DNA of 64,000 nucleotides from RGIG2134 sp964461115 (GTDB lineage Bacteria; Cyanobacteriota; Vampirovibrionia; Gastranaerophilales; Gastranaerophilaceae), in assembly GCA_964461115.1 (NCBI GenBank), contig CAYWSX010000001.1, positions 248,001 to 312,000 on the forward strand, in the 5' to 3' direction. Shown here in pieces: positions 42,444 through 51,688 of the stretch (the first letter of the stretch is position 1; each line of letters starts with the position of its first letter). Under the pieces are notes generated by a model. That model was not told where the DNA came from. It worked only from the letters and a program-made list of their open reading frames with translations, and did no database searches. The position numbers and the translations under genes are program-made.

Positions 42444-43175
42444 ATGAAAGAGAACAAGTACGATAATGAAAAGTTTTTTGAAAAATACAGTAATATGACA
42501 CGCTCAAAAGAAGGTCTAAAAGGTGCCGGAGAATGGAGCACTCTTGAAAAACTCCTTCCAAACTTTAAAGATAAAACCGTACTTGACCTGGGCTGCGGAT
42601 ACGGCTGGCATTGCTTGTGGGCAATGGAGCATGGCGCAAAATCAGCCGTCGGCATTGACATTTCAGAGAAAATGCTTGAATCAGCTAAAGAAAAAAATAA
42701 TTATAAAAATTTAGAATACATTTGTCTGCCAATTGAAGATATAAATTTTCCAAATGAAAGCTTTGACATTGTTTTAAGTTCGCTTGCTTTTCATTATATA
42801 AAATCTTTTGAAGATATAGCCAAAAAAGTAAACCACTGCCTTAAAAAAGACGGCGTCTTTATTTTTTCTGCAGAGCACCCTGTTTTCACCGCAGAAGGCT
42901 CACAACAATGGATTAAAGACAAAAACGGAAATATAACACACTTTCCTGTTGATAATTATTTCTATGAAGGGGAAAGAAGGGCTATGTTCTTAGGTGAAGA
43001 AGTTGTGAAATACCACAAAACACTCACAACGTACCTCAATACGCTTCTTCAAAACGGATTCGAACTTACAAACATTGTAGAGCCTTACCCCTCTGAAGAC
43101 ATGCTTAAAATTGACGAAATGAAAGACGAAATGCGGCGTCCGATGATGATTATTATATCAGCACGTAAGAAATGA
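42444..43175 (+). CDS. Class I SAM-dependent methyltransferase
   Basis: A 243-residue methyltransferase of the small-molecule (UbiE/BioC-like) type. Seen: SAM-binding VLDLGCGYGWHCLWAMEHGA, motif II acidic residue AVGIDISEKML, then FDIVLSSLAFHYIKSFED and a post-motif strand LKKDGVFIFSAEHPVF. The C-terminal part carries EPYPSEDM, common in uncharacterised family members. The substrate is not known. AGGAG lies before the ATG. The stop is two bases from that of the convergent MlaA fusion. It is next to the XRE gene and may form a small accessory pair. Confidence 0.85.
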   Translation: MKENKYDNEKFFEKYSNMTRSKEGLKGAGEWSTLEKLLPNFKDKTVLDLGCGYGWHCLWAMEHGAKSAVGIDISEKMLESAKEKNNYKNLEYICLPIEDINFPNESFDIVLSSLAFHYIKSFEDIAKKVNHCLKKDGVFIFSAEHPVFTAEGSQQWIKDKNGNITHFPVDNYFYEGERRAMFLGEEVVKYHKTLTTYLNTLLQNGFELTNIVEPYPSEDMLKIDEMKDEMRRPMMIIISARKK

Positions 43176-43177
43176 AA

Positions 43178-45382
43178 TTATATACCACCCGAAGATGCCT
43201 CTTGAAACTCATTTCTCGGTTGTTTCTCGGATTTTTGTGAAATGTTTTTTCTCAAAGAGTTTTGAAATTCTTTTCGATACAAATACCCCAAGTGCGAGCC
43301 GTTACTCATCAAAATTGTTTTTTGTCCCGAATATTTTTTCAATTGCTTTAGTTGCCTGGAGTTTACAAGATAATCGTCTAGGGAGTGATAAATTTTGTAG
43401 TTATCATTATTTTTCAAGTAATCTGAAATTGAATACAAGCTAGCGTCATATTCCAATTCAGAAACTGTTTTATAATTGCCGCCTACAAGATATTTTTCAG
43501 CGTAATTTCTGTAATTCATGTTATTAACATTCGTATAAAAGCCTTGCTTGTCAGATTTTTTACTGTTTTCAATAGCATAAACCAGATCTGACATTTTTTG
43601 GTGCATTATAAATCCTGTGATAAGTTTTGCCTCTTCATCGGTAAATTTAAGAGAAGCAATTGTTTTTTCAGGCGAATCTTTTTGATTGTATGCTTGAATT
43701 ATCTTTGCAGCCGTGATGGCAACTTTTTTCTTCAATTCTTCGTGATTTTTATCCCATTCTTCAGTATTTTCATCCATCTGCCTCATTGCATAAAGCAAAT
43801 CGACAGGAGGATTTACGGAAATAAATTTTGAAATATTCAATGTGTTTTCTCTTGATTCTTTATCTGCTATAAAAAGAGTTGTCATCGCGCCGAAAGACGT
43901 TCCTATAAGCACGTTATTTTTGAATTTGCAATGATATTTTTGTTCAAGCGAGTTTAAAATTTTTCCGGAAACAAGACGCAAATAATCAGCATCCTCGGAT
44001 GGCAGCCCTGGCTTGTATCCTGCCGGCATACTTTTTGCAAACTCCCACTGAAAATGACTGCCTTGAATAACCACAGAATATCCTTCTTCATAAAATATTT
44101 TTGCCAAAACAACTGAGTGGTGTGACATCCAACCTTCTCCGATAGAAGGATAAATAATTGCAACGGGTGCAGATTTATCTTTTTGCATGATATATCTGAA
44201 ACGGTAATTTTCACGTCCCGGAAAAACATTTATCGTGGTGTCTTTAACTTGACGTCCGAATGAACGATTCCAAAGTGAAAATTCAGACCACACAGACTTA
44301 TCGATATCCGGATGCTCGAAGAATCCTGTCCTTAATGCGTCTACCACAGGAGATTGAGGATTGTAGCCTTCAAGATTTATATCAGCTTGAAGTTTAGATA
44401 GGTCTGCAAACTTGTCTTTTAGGATAATATTATCAACACTCGTGCGTCCTTCGATTACAGACGAAGCAAGTTTGTCATTCTTCAACACCGCTTTTTCCTC
44501 GTAAAATCCATCTACGGAAGGAACCTCAAGAATAGTATCAATTTGTTCCCCGATTATGTCGTCTTCTTCATAAGATTCTTCCTTATCGGAAGTTGAGGAT
44601 ACAAAATGCTCTGAATTTTCTTTTATTCTGGCTTGTAACACTTCTGCGCGGTCGAGATTAGCAAGTTTAAGGTAGCTCTCGAGCCCGTAAAACTTTTTTG
44701 CAATATCGTAAGGGTCTGCATATGTAGATTCCACCATTTTTATTATCGGCTGCATATAAGTGGTTTTATTTACGACCAAACCCGCTTTAACCATAGCTAA
44801 AATAGGACTTCCAACATAAGACGAAGGATTACATGCCGTGTTTAATAGCTTTCCGACCAACCCTCGAGGGCAAGTCGACACAATCACGGGCATAACAAGG
44901 TAAGAGCCGCTCTTTACTCGGCATTTTGCCAAAGCCTGCTCCATATCCTCATCAACCGGTTCAATTTTAAAAATTTTCTTTGCAGGATCAAACATTCCAC
45001 CCAGACCGAGCGTAGTGTTTGTAAAAAATCTGACAGTCTCTGTTCCCGACGCCTTAAAGTCTTTTTGGACAAGGCAACTGACCAGTCTTATCGGATACTC
45101 TATATTTGTGGTTGCACTTTGAATTCTATCCATTCCGTATTTCGGCATAACTGATGCCCATATTATATGAACCGGGCGGACGGCATATTTATTCAACCCG
45201 AGGTTAAAATTGAACATTTTTCTGTTAAACTTCTCGTATTTGTCTTGTTTCAAATAAATACTTGCATAATCCGGGTATTTACAAGTTACACAATCAGCCT
45301 CTCTCGCAGAAACAAACTTACACATGCCCGCTGCCGCCCATATCAATACGGCAAGCGATAAAACTTTAATTTTGGTAATCAT
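43178..45382 (-). CDS. MlaA-like protein fused to an alpha/beta hydrolase
   Basis: A 734-residue envelope protein with two domains. Residues 1-26 are a signal peptide. Residues 49-235 match MlaA (VacJ), the outer-membrane protein that removes misplaced phospholipid: YEKFNRKMFNFNLGLNKYAV, FTNTTLGLGGMFDPAKK. Residues 385-734 form an alpha/beta hydrolase: GTSFGAM with nucleophile Ser496, a likely Asp in YHSLDDYLVN, and His in SNGSHLGYL. A Glu/Asp-rich linker joins them. Unlike MlaA of enteric bacteria there is no clean lipobox. A role in removing and hydrolysing envelope lipid is inferred. Its stop is two bases from that of the convergent methyltransferase gene. Confidence 0.82.
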   Translation of the reverse strand: MITKIKVLSLAVLIWAAAGMCKFVSAREADCVTCKYPDYASIYLKQDKYEKFNRKMFNFNLGLNKYAVRPVHIIWASVMPKYGMDRIQSATTNIEYPIRLVSCLVQKDFKASGTETVRFFTNTTLGLGGMFDPAKKIFKIEPVDEDMEQALAKCRVKSGSYLVMPVIVSTCPRGLVGKLLNTACNPSSYVGSPILAMVKAGLVVNKTTYMQPIIKMVESTYADPYDIAKKFYGLESYLKLANLDRAEVLQARIKENSEHFVSSTSDKEESYEEDDIIGEQIDTILEVPSVDGFYEEKAVLKNDKLASSVIEGRTSVDNIILKDKFADLSKLQADINLEGYNPQSPVVDALRTGFFEHPDIDKSVWSEFSLWNRSFGRQVKDTTINVFPGRENYRFRYIMQKDKSAPVAIIYPSIGEGWMSHHSVVLAKIFYEEGYSVVIQGSHFQWEFAKSMPAGYKPGLPSEDADYLRLVSGKILNSLEQKYHCKFKNNVLIGTSFGAMTTLFIADKESRENTLNISKFISVNPPVDLLYAMRQMDENTEEWDKNHEELKKKVAITAAKIIQAYNQKDSPEKTIASLKFTDEEAKLITGFIMHQKMSDLVYAIENSKKSDKQGFYTNVNNMNYRNYAEKYLVGGNYKTVSELEYDASLYSISDYLKNNDNYKIYHSLDDYLVNSRQLKQLKKYSGQKTILMSNGSHLGYLYRKEFQNSLRKNISQKSEKQPRNEFQEASSGGI

Positions 45383-45617
45383 TTTCCTCTAACCTTTGAA
45401 CTTATGAATTTTCTTGATTTCATATTTTATTTTTATGATTAGGAAAAATCATTACCCTGAATGTTCTAAAAAGGTTAAAGTATTATTTAATAAATTATTA
45501 TTATTTTTACTACATTTCTTCCTAGCTCTAACGGATAATGTATTTTTTTTTATAAATGCCAAAATATTAAAGGAAGTTAAATCCCCCACCTAAAAAACAG
45601 ACTTATAGGAGAAACGT
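45383..45617. other. Intergenic region before the Cys-rich gene
   Basis: These 235 AT-rich bases separate divergent genes and contain their promoters. No RNA structure or open frame is supported; AGGAG near 45608 is the ribosome site of the gene that follows. Confidence 0.5.
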
Positions 45618-45896
45618 ATGAAAAAGTTATTTGCACTTGGTGCAGTATCAATTATGCTTGCAGGCACAGCATTTGCTGCTTGTCCTTGCAAAATTCATCA
45701 AACTTGGGCACCTGCCCCTAATTGCAACAGAGTAAGCTATGTTCAATATGAGCAGCCGATAATACCTTGCCCTGTCGCAAAACAAGACCCATGCTGCTGT
45801 AAAAAGCAAGGTTTTATGGGCAAAATTTGGGACGGCACAAAAAGTGCCTATGATATGACATTCGGCAACGTGTTCGGAATGCTTTCAGGCAGATAG
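45618..45896 (+). CDS. Small exported Cys-rich protein
   Basis: A 92-residue protein with a signal peptide (MKKLFALGAVSIMLAGTAFA, cleavage near residue 20). The mature part has eight Cys: ACPCKIH, a single Cys in APAPNCNRV, IIPCPV, and DPCCCKKQ. Four of these occur close together, suggesting metal binding or disulphides. The C terminus is a Gly/Phe-rich helix (YDMTFGNVFGMLSG). No family is recognised. AGGAG precedes the ATG. It is a single gene, facing the glycosyltransferase gene with a hairpin between them. Confidence 0.7.
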   Translation: MKKLFALGAVSIMLAGTAFAACPCKIHQTWAPAPNCNRVSYVQYEQPIIPCPVAKQDPCCCKKQGFMGKIWDGTKSAYDMTFGNVFGMLSGR

Positions 45897-45928
45897 TCCA
45901 TATAAAAATTGAATAAAAACTGACTTTT

Positions 45929-45960
45929 ACCTTGAGGTGCCATTTTCGGCACTTCGGGGT
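45929..45960. terminator. GC-rich hairpin between convergent genes
   Basis: ACCTTGAGGTGCC pairs with GGCACTTCGGGGT along 13 positions (three of them wobble) around ATTTTC. It lies between the Cys-rich gene and the glycosyltransferase gene, and may stop transcription from both, although the T run is short. Confidence 0.5.
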
Positions 45961-45961
45961 A

Positions 45962-46756
45962 TTAGAATTTTAAAGGACGACTGCTAACAATATTGAATCC
46001 CATTATACAAGACATCCTTATTCTTTCAGTCAGAGTATAGCATTTACTGCAATACAATAATTTCTTATACCAAGGCAACCTTAATTTTACTTTTCTGAGA
46101 TATTTTTTAATAGAATGCGTGTATTTCATATCATCTTCATCTTTTATTTTGTTAAAAATCGGCATTCCTGATGTCAAACTGTGAGCATGAAGAACTTTTA
46201 ACCCTTTTATAAGGTAGTTCTGTCTCTTATTCAGTTTATTTAAGTCAACCAAAAATAAGTCTCCACAATAAATAAGAAGTTCCTCCGGAATCTCAAAATA
46301 AGCGTTCTTATGTCCAAACATAATTATACCAAAATTAATTTCCCAGTTACTAACCTTTTCAAATATAGGTTCACAATCAGTTCCGATTGTTAAATGGACA
46401 GTTTCATCTATATTTTCAACATATCTGCCGTCCATTCCAAAAATACCTTTCTTTTCAGATAAAGTTGGCAATATCTTTGAACAAAAATTCTCCGGAATCA
46501 GAACATCATCATTAAATAACGCAAAATAATCAAACTTCATATGTTCTATACCTAAGTTCCAACTTGGATTTACAAACAAGTTTTCTTTGGGAATAATAAG
46601 CTTCATCTTAGAGGAATCAGTCTCAAGTCCTTTAAGCGAATTGTCGATTACAATTATTTCTCCGACGCTTTCATCTTTATCCAGAGTCGAAATAAGTTTT
46701 TGTAGTATATCTGTATCCCGTTGAAGCGTAGGAATTATAACTGATAATTTTTTCAT
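45962..46756 (-). CDS. Family 2-like glycosyltransferase
   Basis: A 264-residue protein with the GT-A glycosyltransferase N terminus: LSVIIPTLQRDTDILQKLI, then EIIVIDNS and the metal-binding-type ALFNDDVLIPENF. The remainder has acidic and basic stretches and a C-terminal basic tail (LRKVKLRLPWYKKLL) that could touch the membrane. The sugar and acceptor are unknown. An in-frame TTG further upstream (46780) is possible; the ATG at 46756 gives the normal N terminus. It lies just after the small membrane protein on the same strand, so the two may form one unit. Confidence 0.8.
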   Translation of the reverse strand: MKKLSVIIPTLQRDTDILQKLISTLDKDESVGEIIVIDNSLKGLETDSSKMKLIIPKENLFVNPSWNLGIEHMKFDYFALFNDDVLIPENFCSKILPTLSEKKGIFGMDGRYVENIDETVHLTIGTDCEPIFEKVSNWEINFGIIMFGHKNAYFEIPEELLIYCGDLFLVDLNKLNKRQNYLIKGLKVLHAHSLTSGMPIFNKIKDEDDMKYTHSIKKYLRKVKLRLPWYKKLLYCSKCYTLTERIRMSCIMGFNIVSSRPLKF

Positions 46757-46760
46757 ATTT

Positions 46761-47123
46761 TTACTGTTCATTTTTTTCAAAAGCAGTAAGCACAGCCACA
46801 GGTATAAAGCCTATAAGCAGACCTAAACTGGAACTTGCAAAAGCCGCAATAATTACACACAAAATTGCAGAAATATTTTTATATAAATTTTTTGCAGATA
46901 GAATTGCCAATGAAACACAAAGAGAATAAAGCCCGGCAATCACCGGTCCAATTTTTATTGCTAATGATTGTATATCAGAAACACCGAATATTTTGATAAT
47001 AATTGAAACAATAATAGTCCCAATGCCGCAAATCATAATACCTGCAACCATACACACTATATAAAACAATAATGCCATTTTGGTTGATTTTTTATCCGAC
47101 AAATTTAAAACTTTTCCAAACAT
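46761..47123 (-). CDS. Small integral membrane protein
   Basis: A 120-residue protein with four hydrophobic stretches: MALLFYIVCMVAGIMICGIG, a second that continues to IIVSIIIKIFGV, one at LAIKIGPVIAGLYSLCVSLA, and one at ISAILCVIIAAFASSSLGLL. It is not recognised as a family. The frame extends to 47219, but AAGGA lies eight bases before the ATG at 47123 and the upstream stretch is basic and protein-unlike. The stop precedes the glycosyltransferase ATG by four bases. The pair may handle lipid-linked sugars, an inference from context only. Confidence 0.6.
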   Translation of the reverse strand: MFGKVLNLSDKKSTKMALLFYIVCMVAGIMICGIGTIIVSIIIKIFGVSDIQSLAIKIGPVIAGLYSLCVSLAILSAKNLYKNISAILCVIIAAFASSSLGLLIGFIPVAVLTAFEKNEQ

Positions 47124-47269
47124 AAACTTAATCCTTATTTTTTTAACCTTTTTATTATTATATATGTTTATCCAAATACTGCAACTAATTTTACCGCGTA
47201 CTTTAATAGTGAATTGCATTTTACTTTTTAACCACTATAATAAATCATACAAAAATAAGGCGAAACAAT

Positions 47270-48646
47270 ATGGCAGTAAAAGACATGACAACGGGGAACC
47301 CGACAAAGTTAATTTTGTGGTTTACGCTGCCTTTGCTTGTCGGAAATATTTTCCAGCAGTTGTACAATTTAGCGGACACCCTTATTGTAGGACGAACCTT
47401 AGGTGTGCAGTCACTTGCCGCAGTAGGAGCAACAGGAGCAATAGCCTTTTTGGTTCTCGGATTTGTAATGGGCATAACATCAGGGTTTACAATTATCACG
47501 GCGCAGCGCTTCGGGGCACATGACGAGACAGGTGTAAGACGCTCTTTTACAACAAATATTATATTATGCATAATTTTAACTTTATTTTTAACAACTGTAA
47601 GTACGCTAACGACAATGCCGGTTTTAAAGCTAATGAATACCCCTCAAGACATTATTCAAAATGCTTACAGTTACATTTTTATAATCTATCTCGGAATCGG
47701 AACAATTATTTTTTACAATATGTTTTCAAACACAATGAGAGCACTCGGAGATAGCAAAACGCCATTATTGTTTCTGATAATCGCTTCAGCCTTGAATGTT
47801 TTTTTAGATTTATATTTTATATTAAAACTTCATATGGGTGTGGCGGGTGCAGCTTGGGCGACAGTTATTTCACAAGGAATATCGGCTGTAATGTGTGCTA
47901 TTTTTATTCGTACGAAATTCCCTATCCTGAAACTGCATAAATCTGATTGGAAATTTGATTGGGAATTCGCATGGCAGCATATAAGACTTGGGTTTCCCAT
48001 GGGTTTTCAACTCTCTGTCCTTTCTTTGGGAATGATTGCAATACAGATAGTACTAAATTCTTTTGGCTCAACAACTGTTGCAGCTTACACCGCAGCAACA
48101 AAAGTAGAACAGGTCGCGGCACAGACTATTGTTTCGCTTGGGGTCACAATGGCAACTTTTGCTGCTCAAAATTACGGTGCGGGAAAACTCAACCGAATAC
48201 GAACAGGTCTCAAAGACTGCATGTTTATCTCTTTGATTGTTAGTGTAATTGGAGGTTTAGGCATTGTTCTCTTCGGCAAACAGATTGTAAGCTTGTTTGT
48301 TTCAGGTCATAATCCTCAAGTAATCGAGCAAGCAAAGACATATTTAGACATTATTGTTATGTTCTATTTTGCACTGGGAAGTTTAATTATTTTCAGAACG
48401 ACGTTACAAGGCATGGGGAATGCAGGAATCCCTCTTTTATCGGGGCTAATAGAGCTTGTAATGAGGACTGGGGCAGCATTTATTTTTGGGCATTATTTTG
48501 GCTATCTTGGAGTATGCTTTGCAACACCTTGCGCATGGGTATCAGGTGCGTTGATTTTGATGTACGGATATTTTACAACAATGAGAAAAGAAGTTTTCCG
48601 TTCAGAAAAACATCAAAAGTCTCTTCATTTTTTAAATTTGAATTAA
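47270..48646 (+). CDS. MATE family efflux transporter
   Basis: A 458-residue inner-membrane protein with twelve hydrophobic segments in two similar halves, of the MATE (NorM/DinF-like) family that exports drugs and cations in exchange for Na+ or H+. Seen: LILWFTLPLLVGNIFQQLYN, LADTLIVGRTLGVQSLAAVG in the first half and FGSTTVAAYTAATKVEQVAA in the second. Substrate cannot be read from sequence. AAGGCG precedes the ATG. It is a single gene; ilvE starts 78 bases downstream. Confidence 0.93.
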   Translation: MAVKDMTTGNPTKLILWFTLPLLVGNIFQQLYNLADTLIVGRTLGVQSLAAVGATGAIAFLVLGFVMGITSGFTIITAQRFGAHDETGVRRSFTTNIILCIILTLFLTTVSTLTTMPVLKLMNTPQDIIQNAYSYIFIIYLGIGTIIFYNMFSNTMRALGDSKTPLLFLIIASALNVFLDLYFILKLHMGVAGAAWATVISQGISAVMCAIFIRTKFPILKLHKSDWKFDWEFAWQHIRLGFPMGFQLSVLSLGMIAIQIVLNSFGSTTVAAYTAATKVEQVAAQTIVSLGVTMATFAAQNYGAGKLNRIRTGLKDCMFISLIVSVIGGLGIVLFGKQIVSLFVSGHNPQVIEQAKTYLDIIVMFYFALGSLIIFRTTLQGMGNAGIPLLSGLIELVMRTGAAFIFGHYFGYLGVCFATPCAWVSGALILMYGYFTTMRKEVFRSEKHQKSLHFLNLN

Positions 48647-48724
48647 ATTGGAACATATTTTTTAATATACTTCCCTTCGGACGCGTTTTAGAGTATTATA
48701 AAATCAGTAAAAAAAGGGGGAATT

Positions 48725-49648
48725 ATGTCACAACAAGAATTTGTTTTTTTAGACGGAGAATATATTGATGCTGCAACCGCGTCTATCCCTGTCAGAACTC
48801 ACGCGTTTTTATACGGCACATCCGTTTTCGAAGGGATTCGCGCATATTACAACAAAGAAGAAGATAAAATGTACGTTTTTCGAATGAAAGAGCACTATGA
48901 GCGTATAGCACGAAGTGCAAAAATAATGTGCATGGAAATGAAGTATTCGGTGCAGGAATTGTGTGACATAACCGTCGAACTACTGAAAAAAAATAATTAT
49001 AAAGCCGATGCATACATCAGACCGACCATTTTCAAAAAAGCTCAAAAGGTAGGTCCGGGATTGTATGACAATCCGGATGGAGTATTGATTTTCACTTGCG
49101 AACTTGGAGATTATATCGATTTGTCAAAAGGCTTGAGTGTTTGTGTTTCAAGCTGGAGAAGACTTGAGGACAATGCAATCCCTCCACGCGCAAAAATCGG
49201 CGGAAGTTATGCTAACGCAGCTCTTATCGTCACTGACGCAAAAAGAGCCGGATTCGATGACGCTATTGTTCTTTCCGAAAACGGCCACGTAACCGAAGGT
49301 TCCGCAATGAATATGTTTTTGGTCGAAAACGGAAAACTCATAACAACCAAGACAACTGACAATATTTTAGTCGGCATTACCCGTAACACTGTAATGGAAC
49401 TAGCTAAAAATGAATTCGGTATTGACACAATTGAGCGCGACATCGACAGAACAGAGCTCTATATTGCAGATGAAGCTTTCTACTGCGGAACAGGGGCACA
49501 AGTCAGCCCGATTACCAAAATCGATAACAGAAACATCGGCACAGGCGAAGTCGGAGAAATTTCGAAAAAGATTCAATCACTTTATTTTGACGTAGTAAAA
49601 GGCAAAGTTGAAAAGTACAAAAAATGGTGTACACCTGTAAATGATTAA
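48725..49648 (+). CDS. ilvE: Branched-chain amino-acid aminotransferase
   Basis: IlvE transfers the amino group between glutamate and the 2-oxo acids of leucine, isoleucine and valine. The 307 residues are a fold-type IV pyridoxal-phosphate enzyme. Seen: RTHAFLYGTSVFEGIRAY at 24-41, YIRPTIF, the Schiff-base lysine in RAKIGGSYANAAL (Lys157), and GHVTEGSAMNMFLV. GGGGGG precedes the ATG. The gene overlaps mlaE by eight bases. LeuB/LeuD of the leucine pathway are 4 kb away. Confidence 0.94.
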   Translation: MSQQEFVFLDGEYIDAATASIPVRTHAFLYGTSVFEGIRAYYNKEEDKMYVFRMKEHYERIARSAKIMCMEMKYSVQELCDITVELLKKNNYKADAYIRPTIFKKAQKVGPGLYDNPDGVLIFTCELGDYIDLSKGLSVCVSSWRRLEDNAIPPRAKIGGSYANAALIVTDAKRAGFDDAIVLSENGHVTEGSAMNMFLVENGKLITTKTTDNILVGITRNTVMELAKNEFGIDTIERDIDRTELYIADEAFYCGTGAQVSPITKIDNRNIGTGEVGEISKKIQSLYFDVVKGKVEKYKKWCTPVND

Positions 49649-50372
49649 TTTTTTAGGACAATGTATACTTAATTTTATACAATGTTTGAAATACCTTTTT
49701 GACAGACAAACCCGTTTTAAAGAGGTTATTCGTCAAGCTGCGGCGTTCAGCTACGATTCGCTGCCTATTTCACTCATAATCGTAATGATTGCAGCGGCGG
49801 TAATTGCACTCCAGGTCTCCAAGCAATTTCTACTGACAGGGGCTGAAGATTATGTAGGCGGCTTTATAACAGTAGCATTGATTCGTGAAATCGCCCCCGG
49901 CTTTGCAGCGCTTGCAATAAGCGCCCGCGCAGGAACAGCTATTTGCGCGGAAATTGCCAATATGAAAGTAACGGAGCAGGTTGACGCGATAAAAACTATG
50001 AACGTAAATCCCGTCGGCTATTATTTTGCGCCAAAAATCCTTGCGGCAGCGATTACCGCCCCGATGGTAATTATCATCGCTGAGTTTTGCGGAATAATTG
50101 CAGGGATGATTATTGCAAACAGCGCAATCGGACTGCATTACAACCGTTATTTAAACACCGTATGGATGATGTTACAAGCCAAAGATATTTATATCAGTTT
50201 GCTCAAAGCTTCAATATTTGGTATAGTAATTACAACAGTTTCTGCAACTGAGGGTTACAATACTACGGGAGGCGCGGTTGATGTCGGGAATGCCGTCACT
50301 CAAGGGGCAATCAAGGCAACAATAATACTCTTAATTACCGACTTTGTAATCAATATCATGTTTTATCTGTAA
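49641..50372 (+). CDS. mlaE: MlaE family lipid ABC transporter permease
   Basis: A 243-residue inner-membrane protein of the MlaE/YrbE/TGD1 family, the permease of ABC systems moving phospholipid between membranes. Hydrophobic segments fall at about 47-70, 80-100, 127-160, 185-205 and 225-243. Family stretches visible: ALIREIAPGFAALAISARAG and GTAICAEIANMKVTEQVDAI. In enteric bacteria it sits with MlaF, MlaD, MlaC and MlaB; none is here. It begins inside ilvE. The upstream MlaA-hydrolase fusion 4 kb away is the probable outer-membrane counterpart. Confidence 0.92.
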   Translation: MINFLGQCILNFIQCLKYLFDRQTRFKEVIRQAAAFSYDSLPISLIIVMIAAAVIALQVSKQFLLTGAEDYVGGFITVALIREIAPGFAALAISARAGTAICAEIANMKVTEQVDAIKTMNVNPVGYYFAPKILAAAITAPMVIIIAEFCGIIAGMIIANSAIGLHYNRYLNTVWMMLQAKDIYISLLKASIFGIVITTVSATEGYNTTGGAVDVGNAVTQGAIKATIILLITDFVINIMFYL

Positions 50373-50389
50373 ACTTTTAGGAGTTTGAA

Positions 50390-51688
50390 ATGCAAGAAAA
50401 TAAAATCGATGTAATAGTCGTAGGTGCAGGTCCGGCAGGAGTTGCGGCAGGTATAACACTTGCAAACGCAGGCAAAAAAGTCTTGATTGTTGAGCGCGGC
50501 TCATTTGCAGGCGCAAAAAATGTTTTTGGCGGGGCTATTTATGTTGAGCCGACACGCGAAATATTCCCGAACTTCCTTGATGAAGCGCCTATTGAGCGTT
50601 TTAACACGGAACATCGCTATGCGCTCTTGACAAAAGACGAAGCAACAACCATATGCTACAAGTCTAAAGAAACAATCCAAAACAGCTGCACGGTTATAAG
50701 AGCAAAGTTTGACAGATGGTGCGTGGAGCAGGCTCAAAAAGCAGGCGCATATTTCGCACCAAACACGCTTGTTAAAAAATTGATTGTAAACAAAGGCAAA
50801 GTTATAGGCATAAAAACCGACTACGAAGAGTATTTCGCAGATATTGTTATTCTTGCGGACGGTGTAAATTCGCTCCTTGCGAAACAGCTTAATATGCGAA
50901 AAGAAATTAAGCCTAAACACGTTGCTCTTGCTGTCAAAGAGGTTATCAAGCTGGATAAAACATTACTGGAAGAACGTTTCAGCCTCCGAGAAAAATCAGG
51001 CTGCATATATGAACTTGTTGGATATCCTATGGATAAAGAACTTGGGCTTGGTTTTATGTACACAAATAAAGATTCTGTTGCGATAGGCGCAGGTATCGGT
51101 CTTGAAGACTTAAAGCGCCACAACCTGAGTCCTAACGAAGTACTGGAAAAATTGAAAGCCCACCCGATTATAGCCCCGCTTATTAAAGATGGGGAACTCT
51201 TGGAATATTCTGCCCATCTCATTCCCGAAGGCGGATATAATAAAATTCCAAAGCTTTTCGGCAACGGTGTAATGATAGCAGGGGACGCGGCAATGCTCGT
51301 CAATAATCTTCATTGGGAAGGCACCAATCTTGCATTAAAAAGCGGGAAGCTTGCTGCAGAAACAGCAATCGAAGCACTAGAAAATCAAGATTTCAGCGAA
51401 AACAGCCTATCTTTATATCAGCAAAAACTTGAAAATTCTTATGTAATAAAAGACCTGAAAACATATAAGGACATAATTCATAATATGTCACCTCGGAGTT
51501 CTTCGTTCTTCGGTTATTACCCTAAAAAAGCAGCAGAATTTTTCCACATTTTCACATCAGTGAACGGAAAACCCAAAAAACAAGAATTCAGAGCTTATAT
51601 AAAGTCATGGTTCACCGACAGAAGCTTGAGAGAGCTAATGAAAGACGTTTTCACAATCCTTAAATCCGTAATAGGAGTTTTAAAATGA
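50390..51688 (+). CDS. fixC: FixC-like flavoprotein (ETF-quinone oxidoreductase type)
   Basis: A 432-residue flavoprotein related to FixC and ETF-ubiquinone oxidoreductase. Seen: FAD-binding IVVGAGPAGVAAGITLANAG at 9-28, KKVLIVERG at 29-37, VFGGAIYVEP (FixC-like substrate loop) and NGVMIAGDAAMLVNNLHWEG near residue 300. FixC accepts electrons from an electron-transfer flavoprotein and passes them through FixX to quinone. fixA and fixB are not adjacent, so the electron source is unknown. GGAG precedes the ATG. It overlaps fixX by four bases (ATGA). Confidence 0.9.
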   Translation: MQENKIDVIVVGAGPAGVAAGITLANAGKKVLIVERGSFAGAKNVFGGAIYVEPTREIFPNFLDEAPIERFNTEHRYALLTKDEATTICYKSKETIQNSCTVIRAKFDRWCVEQAQKAGAYFAPNTLVKKLIVNKGKVIGIKTDYEEYFADIVILADGVNSLLAKQLNMRKEIKPKHVALAVKEVIKLDKTLLEERFSLREKSGCIYELVGYPMDKELGLGFMYTNKDSVAIGAGIGLEDLKRHNLSPNEVLEKLKAHPIIAPLIKDGELLEYSAHLIPEGGYNKIPKLFGNGVMIAGDAAMLVNNLHWEGTNLALKSGKLAAETAIEALENQDFSENSLSLYQQKLENSYVIKDLKTYKDIIHNMSPRSSSFFGYYPKKAAEFFHIFTSVNGKPKKQEFRAYIKSWFTDRSLRELMKDVFTILKSVIGVLK

